Source of the DNA: Anaerolineae bacterium
GTDB taxonomy: Bacteria > Chloroflexota > Anaerolineae > Aggregatilineales > Phototrophicaceae
DNA: 53,920 nt
Assembly: GCA_019912965.1 (NCBI GenBank)
Contig: JAIOHM010000133.1
Coordinates: 1 to 53,920 of the forward strand
Direction: 5' to 3'
Part shown: positions 1-6,697 of the stretch, in pieces
How positions within the stretch are numbered: the first letter of the stretch is position 1
Layout: each line of letters begins with the position of its first letter
Notes under the pieces: generated by a model
The model's input: the letters and a program-made list of their open reading frames with translations, nothing else
The model's database searches: none
Told to the model about the DNA's origin: nothing
Translations under genes and position numbers: made by a program

Positions 1-284
1 TTGCCTTCTTTAAATCGTGTTACATCTTTGCCGACGGCCTCAACATCACCGGATAGCTCCTGTCCGAGAATAAAGTTTCTTGGTTTGATGAAACCCACGT
101 ATATGCGGATCGGGAGCATAAGCCAGATTGGGAATTTAAGCGTTCGAATCTCAGCGTCCCCGGCTGTTACGGTTGTCGCGCGCACTCGTATCAGGACTTC
201 ATTGTCCATTGGCGTCGGTTTTTCGACCTCCTGAAGCTGAAGCCCATCCGGTGATCCGTATTTTGTCAATACTATGGCTTTCAT
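1..284 (-). CDS. MDR-family NAD(P)-dependent alcohol dehydrogenase / quinone oxidoreductase, partial (C-terminus outside window)
   Basis: The minus strand reads [14 protein letters not shown] then a GroES-like N-terminal half ending around DVEAVGKDVTRFKEG at the window edge, so only about 94 residues are visible. The family (medium-chain dehydrogenase/reductase) uses NAD(P)H to reduce quinones, enones or aldehydes; the cofactor site lies beyond the window. The start is fixed by an AGGAGA ribosome binding site at about 291-297. Its first residues and its leader are nearly the same as those of the MDR gene at 806-1726, which points to tandem duplication. Substrate unknown. Confidence 0.85.
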   Translation of the reverse strand, partial: MKAIVLTKYGSPDGLQLQEVEKPTPMDNEVLIRVRATTVTAGDAEIRTLKFPIWLMLPIRIYVGFIKPRNFILGQELSGDVEAVGKDVTRFKEG

Positions 285-319
285 GCGTATTTCTCCTGTA
301 CGGCTTTCATCCGGCATTC

Positions 320-792
320 TCACGCTCGGAAGAGAAAGGTGTCGAACTGCTGCGCGTTGAGGACGTTATTCGCATATAGATTGGCGGTGAGCCGGACAAC
401 ACAGATTGCTGTAAAGGCCGCAAACCCCGCAGTGTAGCCCATCGTCCCATTAAAGGTCAGCACGATGGGCAGCAGCCAGGCCGCATTATAGGCCAACCTG
501 AAAAGTTGGATGGCGCATCCCGGTTTGACTGTATTCCTGTTCCCCGATTGTCTCTTCTCCCATGCGAACCGCATGGTCAGGTGTCCCTCGGTAAATATTC
601 AGAACAGGCAGCCGATCAGCACAAGCCCCCTAAAAGCGTCTCCTGCCGACAGTACCGCCGTGAACAAAGTGACAGCAATGAAGGAGAAAAAGATCAGTCC
701 AAGCCCCGCCGTAAACCGATTGTTCCAGCGGCCAGTCAGCAATGTGTCCCCTATCAGCGTATCCCCCGGCTAATCGTTTTTAAGATAATCAT
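320..792 (-). pseudogene. Decayed integral membrane protein gene
   Basis: A continuous similarity-like stretch of membrane protein can be read on the minus strand from an ATG at 792 to a stop at 320, but it is broken twice. A one-base frameshift is needed near 757-762 (after MIILKTISRGIR), and an in-frame TGA sits at 599-601 between LVLIGCLF and IFTEGHLTMRFAWEK. The pieces contain three or four hydrophobic segments (for example LGLIFFSFIAVTLFTAV and NAAWLLPIVLTF). The last 84 codons are open from an internal ATG at 574, but this is probably just the tail. It lies between two MDR genes on the same strand. Family not recognised. Confidence 0.5.
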
Positions 793-805
793 GCGCCCCA
801 ATTTG

Positions 806-1726
806 CTATTCGGTATTGCCATGGTGTACCATCGTGATGACGACATTCCCCTTTTTGTGTCCTGTTTCGACATAGCGGTGCGCCTCGGCAGTCTGTTCCA
901 ACGCATAGCGTCTGTCAATGACCGGCTTTATCTTGCCTGCCTCAATAAGTTCTTTGATGAAAAGTAGGTTTTCGCCCTTTTCGCTTGTTGAAGATTTGAC
1001 CGAAAGATAGATACCTTTTTCCTTTAGTGAGCTTTTACTCTGTGAAGGAGAAAGCTTGCCTACTGCGTCAAAAATCACATCATAGGTCTGGCCGTTTTGC
1101 GTAAAATCCTCTTGGGTGTAATCAATGACGGTATCGGCTCCCAGCGTTTTCACCAATTCCAGATTCGCGGTGCTGCAAACCCCGGTCACTTCTGCGCCGA
1201 AATATTTAGCAAGCTGTACCGCGAAAGTCCCGACACTTCCCGAAGCACCATAGATGAGTACCTTTTGTCCGTTCTGGATATTCGCTGTCCTGAGAAGATA
1301 CAATGCGGTCATTCCCCCAACCGGAACGGCGGCAGCTTCTTCATACGTCATATTGGCCGGTTTTATTGCCAGCACCCCTTTGCCCCATGCTTCGGGCAGG
1401 CATACATACTCAGCACTCGCGCCAACACTCAAGCCGGTGGTCGTTCCAAAAACCTCGTCACCTTTCTTAAAGCGCGTTACCCGGCTTCCCACCGCTTCAA
1501 TTTCCCCCGCGAACTCATGACCTGGTATTCTTTTTCGTCTTATACCAAACAGTTGGAAGAGGATATAGATCAGGGGATGGAGACGCCGAAGTATGACATC
1601 CCCTGTGATTACAGTTGCCGCATAGACTCGTATCAGAACTTCATTGTCCCTCGGAACAGGTTTTTCGACCTCTTGGAGTTGAAGTCCATCTGGTGATCCG
1701 TATTTTGTCAATACGATGGCTTTCAT
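806..1726 (-). CDS. MDR-family NAD(P)-dependent alcohol dehydrogenase
   Basis: A 306-residue protein. The N-terminal GroES-like half includes [20 protein letters not shown] and [26 protein letters not shown]. The Rossmann half carries the dinucleotide loop [16 protein letters not shown] followed by the usual AEVTGVCS strand. No catalytic-zinc cysteine cluster is visible, so it resembles zinc-free quinone oxidoreductase-like members. It is a little shorter than most family members (about 320-340 aa). The start at 1726 is preferred over an ATG 14 codons upstream because TAGGAGA lies at about 1733-1740 and the N-terminus then aligns with the neighbour at 1-284. Likely soluble; substrate cannot be told from the sequence. 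Confidence 0.9.
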   Translation of the reverse strand: MKAIVLTKYGSPDGLQLQEVEKPVPRDNEVLIRVYAATVITGDVILRRLHPLIYILFQLFGIRRKRIPGHEFAGEIEAVGSRVTRFKKGDEVFGTTTGLSVGASAEYVCLPEAWGKGVLAIKPANMTYEEAAAVPVGGMTALYLLRTANIQNGQKVLIYGASGSVGTFAVQLAKYFGAEVTGVCSTANLELVKTLGADTVIDYTQEDFTQNGQTYDVIFDAVGKLSPSQSKSSLKEKGIYLSVKSSTSEKGENLLFIKELIEAGKIKPVIDRRYALEQTAEAHRYVETGHKKGNVVITMVHHGNTE

Positions 1727-1805
1727 ACGTATTTCTCCTAAGCACCCCGTCGCCTGCCGCAATTCCACTGGGCTTCATCGCGGCAGGCGCAGTTTTTCGC
1801 TCGTT

Positions 1806-2798
1806 CTAATTACCGGATTGCACGGTGATGACAACTTTTCCTTGAGCATGTCCTGCTTCAAGATACCGAATCGCTTCCGCGACCTCGCTCAATGGATAAC
1901 ACCTGTCGATCACCGGTTTTACTTTTCCGGCCTCAAGGAGTTCCTTCATAAAAGCCAGGTTTTCATTATCGGGTTTCGCCATTATGTTACCCATTTTCTT
2001 ATTCCCGGTCATGGATACCAATGGCCCCAGGAGCATGGCCTCAAACATTTGAGCCGTAGCGCCGCCGGTCATGACATAAGTTCCTTCAGAACTTAGCGCT
2101 CGCTTGTAAGCTGAAATCGGACGATAGCCGTTCGCGGCAAGAATAAAGTCATACTCCCGCCCGTTTTGGGTGAAATCTTCCTGGGTGTAATCAATCACAT
2201 GATCTGCCCCAATCGAGCGCATCCTGTCCAGATTTCTTGTGCTGCACACAGCCGTGACTTCCGCCCCGAACGTTTTGGCAATCTGCACCGCAAACGAACC
2301 CACACCGCCCGACGCGCCATTAATCAACACCTTTTGCCCTGGCTGAATCTGCACCCTGCTTTGAAGACCCTGCAAGGCGGTCACTGCCGCTACAGGGACG
2401 GCTGCGGCTTCCTCGAACGATAGATTGGCAGGTTTCAACACCAATGCGGTTTCACTCGCACACACATATTCGGCAAAAGAACCCCTGCCACACGCGCTTA
2501 AATCCCCGAACACCTCAACACCGGGCTGAAACTGCGTGACGTTTTTACCTACTGCCTCTACTCGTCCCGCAACATCCGCCCCAAGGAAGATATTTTTGGG
2601 TTTGAGCAGCCCCGCCGCCAGGCGGAACAATCAGGGTGTGCCTCTCAGGTAATGCAAGTCACCGGCATTCACGGATGCGGCATGAACCTTGATGAGCACT
2701 TCATTATCCTTCGGGGTCGGTTTTTCGACCTCTTTGAATTGAATGACATCCGGTGATCCATACTGTGTGTAGATCATTGCTTTCATGGTGGTGTTCAT
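1806..2798 (-). pseudogene. MDR-family dehydrogenase interrupted by in-frame TGA
   Basis: A third MDR copy. Reading from ATG 2798 (AGGAG ribosome site just upstream, protein starts MNTTMKAMIYTQYGSPDVI) the frame runs to LHYLRGTP, meets TGA at 2631-2633, and continues in the same frame with LFRLAAGLLKPKNIFLGADV through the Rossmann loop NGASGGVGSFAVQIAK to a normal C-terminus at 1806. No frameshift is needed; a single codon change closes the gene. Family members usually have a hydrophobic residue here. Restart from TTG at 2630 would lose part of the GroES-like substrate domain, so the product is probably inactive. A sequencing error is the main alternative. Confidence 0.8.
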
Positions 2799-2850
2799 TT
2801 CTTTACTCCTTATAGTGAATGCTAGTGGGCGTTTGCTTGAAGATGGCTGT

Positions 2851-3075
2851 TTACGGTTTGAAGTTTGACGAGTCTGCTTTGTCACCTTGTGAAAAGGAAA
2901 GCAGCTCCAGATTAAGACCGTGAATACGGTTCAACAGCCCGATCAGCGCGGACTGATCGGAAATCTGTCCATTTAAGACGGTTTCCCCATTTGCCTGATG
3001 AGAGACGGTTAAACCTTCCAACCAGTCTGACCAATCCTGCTTCAGAGTGCCTTTGATTCTGATTTCCACATACAT
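2851..3075 (-). CDS. Small conserved-looking protein of unknown function (74 aa)
   Basis: Starts MYVEIRIKGTLKQDWSDWLEGL and includes GETVLNGQISDQSALIGLLNRIHGL. The pattern of beta strand, Trp-rich turn, then a short helix with 'DQSALIGLLNRI' resembles small proteins I associate with actinobacterial and Chloroflexota genomes, often near dehydrogenases or regulators, but I cannot name a family with certainty. No signal peptide or membrane segment. It ends about 50 bp upstream of the broken MDR gene on the same strand and may be co-transcribed with it. Function unknown. Confidence 0.7.
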   Translation of the reverse strand: MYVEIRIKGTLKQDWSDWLEGLTVSHQANGETVLNGQISDQSALIGLLNRIHGLNLELLSFSQGDKADSSNFKP

Positions 3076-3165
3076 GCTATTTGTCCACTTTCTACATGGT
3101 GTATTTTCTGTAGTGAGCTATCCCAAACTGTTTTCACTGGTCATCCAATGGGACTACGTTTTGCT

Positions 3166-4695
3166 CTAACTGCCTGCGTGTTGCACCTTACGATGAGGAT
3201 GAAGAGTCAAGAAGATACGAGCCATCGCCCAGCCAATGCTCAGGGTTGATAGCGTCACAATCACGATAAACGCATCGGGAACGAACAGGGCAATCGTTTC
3301 CATAGGCGTATGGAACTGGGCCGGTAGGATGATCCAGACAAGACCCAGCGGAAGAATATCGATGGCCAGAGGCAGGTAGAACCGCCAGAAACGACGGATG
3401 CCATGCGGGGGAAGCTCACCGCGATGCTGCCAGCGCCTGATGGAAAGGTAAGACCCTACAATCCAAACGATAGGAATGAGAAGCGCAGTCAGCAGCACCA
3501 CCTGTGGGATGACGGTTAAGGGTGGATTGGTGCTTGCGGTTAAGTTGTTTCCGAGAAGTATTTCGGCTACACCTTCAATTGGAATGTTGATCGCGCTGCT
3601 GTTCAAGAATCCGCCAACGTTGACCAATATGACGATCCCGATGTGCTGGTCAGGGAGCAGCAGCAGATTGGAGTGGAAATTACTGACATCCCCGTTGTGC
3701 AATATCCTGGTTGATCCTGGTTGATTCTGGCTGACCCATCCCATGCCATATGAACTCAAAGAACTTATTCTGGCACCCGGTGTGTGGAGTGTGACAATGC
3801 CCTCTGGGGATAGAACCTGGTTATTGCCATAAGCACCCCCGTTCAACTGAGCGATTAAATAATGGGACATGTCTTCCGCCGATGAAATCAGAAAACCTGA
3901 TGGGGTCATGCGTCGAGGGTAAGGCGCATCGAAGGCGACTGGCCAAAAGAACCAGTAGCGATAGCCCGTGGCGATGTCTATTGCTGCTGGATCGGAAAGT
4001 GCAGCCGCGCTATGGGTCATCTGGAGTGGAGCAAAGATCGCGGAACGTATGTACTCCTCGTATAAACTCCCGGATACTGCCTGGATGATCAAACCCAGTA
4101 TGTTGTAATTTTCGTTGGCGTATTCGTAGCTTTGACCGGCTGGTTGACTAAGCTGCACGCCAGATAAATCTCGAACGCCGTTTTCAAGTGCCGCGCTACT
4201 CTGGTCGTTGTCTGCGATGCCCTGGCGACCTTCGTAAGCAGGTAGCCCGCTGTTTTGGTTTAACAGGTGGCGCACGGTGATTGGGGCGGATGCCGCTGCA
4301 TCATTCGTGCGGAACCAGGGTAGATACGTGGTGACAGGTGCATCCAGGTCAATTCTGCCTGCCTCAACCAGTTGCATCACTGCCAGCGCAGTGAAGGATT
4401 TAGAAGTTGAACCGAGAATAAAAGGTGTCTGCGGGGTCACCGCTCGCCCATCCGGCGCGGCGATACCATAGCCTTGGAGATAGACAACCTCATCGCCATA
4501 GACCACACCCAATGCCAGACCGGGAATGTTGGCAGTCTGCATTCTGGACTGAATATAGGCATCGATTCGATCCCGGTCAACCTGTTCCAGAGGAAAACTC
4601 TGAGCAGACACAACATTGGCAGGCGAAACCACGGGCAGTGTACCGAGGAGGATCAGGATGCTTAGAAGAGCGACAAAACTTTTTGTGTAGGACAT
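3166..4695 (-). CDS. Serine hydrolase (beta-lactamase / CubicO-type) with C-terminal membrane segments
   Basis: About 509 residues from MSYTKSFVALL. A signal peptide is visible at residues 1-32 (hydrophobic core VALLSILILLGTLPVV, cleavage likely after VSA). The penicillin-binding/class C fold is shown by the SxxK motif in LGSTSKSFTALAV, the YxN motif in YEYANENYN and a third-motif-like LHNGD. The last roughly 120 residues carry three or four membrane helices, so the catalytic domain should sit outside the membrane, anchored at its C-terminus. Start 4695 has GATGAGG upstream; the longer reading frame to 4860 has no support. A dyad element lies 84 bp upstream. Substrate unknown: peptidase, esterase or beta-lactam hydrolysis are all possible. 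Confidence 0.9.
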   Translation of the reverse strand: MSYTKSFVALLSILILLGTLPVVSPANVVSAQSFPLEQVDRDRIDAYIQSRMQTANIPGLALGVVYGDEVVYLQGYGIAAPDGRAVTPQTPFILGSTSKSFTALAVMQLVEAGRIDLDAPVTTYLPWFRTNDAAASAPITVRHLLNQNSGLPAYEGRQGIADNDQSSAALENGVRDLSGVQLSQPAGQSYEYANENYNILGLIIQAVSGSLYEEYIRSAIFAPLQMTHSAAALSDPAAIDIATGYRYWFFWPVAFDAPYPRRMTPSGFLISSAEDMSHYLIAQLNGGAYGNNQVLSPEGIVTLHTPGARISSLSSYGMGWVSQNQPGSTRILHNGDVSNFHSNLLLLPDQHIGIVILVNVGGFLNSSAINIPIEGVAEILLGNNLTASTNPPLTVIPQVVLLTALLIPIVWIVGSYLSIRRWQHRGELPPHGIRRFWRFYLPLAIDILPLGLVWIILPAQFHTPMETIALFVPDAFIVIVTLSTLSIGWAMARIFLTLHPHRKVQHAGS

Positions 4696-4753
4696 GTTGG
4701 CCTCATCAATCAAGCTGGGATCAGTGTAGTCGTCACAATCTTTTGAGTTGTGA

Positions 4754-5455
4754 CTATCCCCAGAGTAGCGGGTGAGATGGGGTAGTGTCATACCCCACAT
4801 TGGGTATTGTTGTAGGGGATGAGCGAATTTCAACCGCACATGAACAGCTTTCAGGATCACGCTGACAGGTGCAGACGACTTGATCGGCGCAGCGCCAGCA
4901 CGGGCTTAGTCCATCCTCAATCAATGGGACACCCAAAAGCGCTGCGCCGATACGCGCTCGTTCTGGCAGGTCAAACGGAATCAGTCCCAGACTGTTATCA
5001 CGTTGGAATGAAAGCTGCCCGACTGCCTGGAAGCCCGCTTTTTGCATTCCTGCGCCTGATGGCAGGTTCTCAGGGGCATGGATGATCCAGAAGCGCTCCG
5101 CCCGTTCGACTTGCACAATTGACTGCAACAGATGTGGATACAACCCCTTTCCTTGCCAGTCTGGTAAGGTTGCAAAATCCCACAAGTAGCGACTATCGGC
5201 GGGTACCGAAAAAACGAGATTTAGTTCGCCAATGGAGGCTTCACGGGTAGCCACCCAACCATAGGTCACTGCCGTTCCGTCCATATAACCCACATAAGGA
5301 ATGTGTCCAGCTTGCCGCCGTTGTTCTACTTCCGTGACCGTAATGTGATTGATGGTTGCCAGTTGTGCATCATCCGCTGCCAGCCGCACCTGAAAGTTCG
5401 ATAAAGGGGTTAAATCCATCAAGGGATCAGAAGCCCACCAGGTTGCCAGTGCCAT
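4754..5455 (-). CDS. GNAT-family N-acetyltransferase with Cys-rich tail
   Basis: 233 residues. The acetyl-CoA binding signature is seen as RYLWDFATLPDWQGKGLYPHLLQ in the middle of the protein (Q-x-x-G-x-G type motif A), with the downstream MQKAGFQAVGQLSF strand typical of motif B. Acceptor substrate unknown. The C-terminal 60 residues are unusual: CWRCADQVVCTCQ and then CSC give six cysteines within about 21 residues, suggesting a small metal-binding knuckle added to the GNAT domain. The 3' end of the gene overlaps the dyad element that precedes the serine hydrolase gene, so the promoter of the next gene lies within this coding sequence. Confidence 0.85.
   Translation of the reverse strand: MALATWWASDPLMDLTPLSNFQVRLAADDAQLATINHITVTEVEQRRQAGHIPYVGYMDGTAVTYGWVATREASIGELNLVFSVPADSRYLWDFATLPDWQGKGLYPHLLQSIVQVERAERFWIIHAPENLPSGAGMQKAGFQAVGQLSFQRDNSLGLIPFDLPERARIGAALLGVPLIEDGLSPCWRCADQVVCTCQRDPESCSCAVEIRSSPTTIPNVGYDTTPSHPLLWG
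4779..4807 (-). promoter_or_regulatory. 29-bp dyad element, candidate operator (copy 1)
   Basis: GGGGTA, six-base spacer GTGTCA, TACCCC, then a conserved GGGTAT. It lies 84 bp upstream of the serine hydrolase start and differs at only three or four bases from the copy at 6669-6697. Strong conservation of both arms and spacer in two promoters suggests a binding site, perhaps for the LuxR/MalT-type regulator encoded next to copy 2. Binding is inferred. Confidence 0.6.
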
Positions 5456-5510
5456 TTGTTTACCTCATGCAATTCATCGTAATGGGTTGTCAGTTAGTTA
5501 ATCAGGAGGT

Positions 5511-5539
5511 TAAGGCAAAGTAATGGATACTTTGCCTTA
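5511..5539 (-). terminator. Perfect 12-bp stem hairpin after the alpha/beta hydrolase gene
   Basis: TAAGGCAAAGTA, loop ATGGA, then the exact complement TACTTTGCCTTA. It lies 25 bp past the stop of the hydrolase gene and before the GNAT start. There is no clear T run, so it may be a weak intrinsic terminator or an RNA-stabilising 3' hairpin. Confidence 0.5.
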
Positions 5540-5563
5540 CACAATTCAAGGTTCTGCAAGCGC

Positions 5564-6601
5564 TTAGCGAAGCTGTGAGACCATATCCACAATGGCTGTA
5601 ACCGCCGCCTCTGGCTGGTCAATCTGGATATTGTGTCCGCTGTTTTGTGCAATTATCTGCCGACTATTAGAAGACAATTGGAGCAGTTCTGCCTGCATCG
5701 TCCCCCACTCCGGCATCTGATGTAAGGCACCGGTCAGAACAATCAGCGGCAAATCCCCAAAGGATTTGATTGCGTCCGCCTGAGCCAAACTCTCCTGAAT
5801 ACCCGCACCTTCGTCCATCCACGCCTGAACAGAGCGTGGAATCACCGAGAAAGCGGTATAAGCAGGCTGTGCCTCTGGGGGTAACGTTTGTGGGATCAAT
5901 TGCCCAGCTAACACACGCACTAATCCGATACGAGCCAATAAGAAGGGGAGTGAAACTCCGCTGGATTGGGAGGGAACCTGAGGCTGTATTTCCGCAGCAG
6001 GCTTTGTCATCTGCCCAGGGCTCATTGAATCGATCAGCACAACCCCGGCGACTTCGGTTGGATAATTGTGAGCAAAAATACGCACGGGTAACCCGCCCAG
6101 CGAATGACCAGCCATCACATAAGGTCCAACAACATTCGCTCGCTCAAGCAGGGTATGCAGTTCTAGGGCGAATTGTTCGGCGGTGCGGGGCAGTGACCCA
6201 GATTCGCTGTACCCCATGCCGGCTCGATCATAGGTACAAACTTGTGTGGTCTTTGCCACTTCCGCCTGAACCCAGCTCCATTCGAGCGACCATGCGCCCA
6301 ATCCCGCATCAATGATTACAGTGGGACTGCCGGTACCCATGCAGTTGATGTGCAGACGATAGCCACCCACATCTACCATTTGACCAAGCGGAGGATAAGA
6401 CTGAATATCAGATGCTTCTGACACCGATTCGTAAATTGTTCCTGCCAGAATCAACCCAATTACCAAAACCCCAATTCGGCGCAACCAGCGGAAATTGCGG
6501 CGTTTGTTGGATGATGATTGAGGGATTTCGGCGACAGCGGTATGGAGTTCACTGCCGGGAACAGGATCGAGTTTTGAGGAAGCAATTGGATGGGATGACA
6601 T
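5564..6601 (-). CDS. Alpha/beta hydrolase, membrane-anchored
   Basis: 345 residues from MSSHPIASSKLDP. After a basic stretch (KRRNFRWLRR) one membrane helix is visible (IGVLVIGLILAGTIY), so the enzyme is probably anchored with its catalytic domain outside. The nucleophile elbow is GHSLGG, the oxyanion region is IIDAGLGAWSLEW, and the catalytic His is in NSGHNIQ near the C-terminus. This is the usual fold of esterases, lipases and haloalkane or epoxide hydrolases; the substrate cannot be told. Start 6601 has a strong AGGAGG site with a seven-base spacer. A dyad element lies 68 bp upstream, directly after the regulator gene. Confidence 0.9.
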   Translation of the reverse strand: MSSHPIASSKLDPVPGSELHTAVAEIPQSSSNKRRNFRWLRRIGVLVIGLILAGTIYESVSEASDIQSYPPLGQMVDVGGYRLHINCMGTGSPTVIIDAGLGAWSLEWSWVQAEVAKTTQVCTYDRAGMGYSESGSLPRTAEQFALELHTLLERANVVGPYVMAGHSLGGLPVRIFAHNYPTEVAGVVLIDSMSPGQMTKPAAEIQPQVPSQSSGVSLPFLLARIGLVRVLAGQLIPQTLPPEAQPAYTAFSVIPRSVQAWMDEGAGIQESLAQADAIKSFGDLPLIVLTGALHQMPEWGTMQAELLQLSSNSRQIIAQNSGHNIQIDQPEAAVTAIVDMVSQLR

Positions 6602-6668
6602 AACAGAACCTCCTGAGAATGGGAACAAAACGAGTTGAACAATCTCATTTGAGGGTATCTGTTAGCGT

Positions 6669-6697
6669 GGGGTAGTGTCATACCCCATATAGGGTAT
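6669..6697 (-). promoter_or_regulatory. 29-bp dyad element, candidate operator (copy 2)
   Basis: Same GGGGTA-GTGTCA-TACCCC dyad plus GGGTAT as at 4779-4807. It abuts the stop codon of the MalT-type regulator and lies 68 bp upstream of the alpha/beta hydrolase start. The position is right for an activator site. Confidence 0.6.

Noticed and set aside
320..2798. TGA recoding to Trp or Gly
   Set aside because: The membrane gene also has a frameshift, and genes in the window use TGA as ordinary stops, so simple decay fits better; kept only as a check.
3118..3135. Another IS982-like end (TATCCCAAACTG)
   Set aside because: Only 12 bases match and there is no transposase-like sequence next to it.
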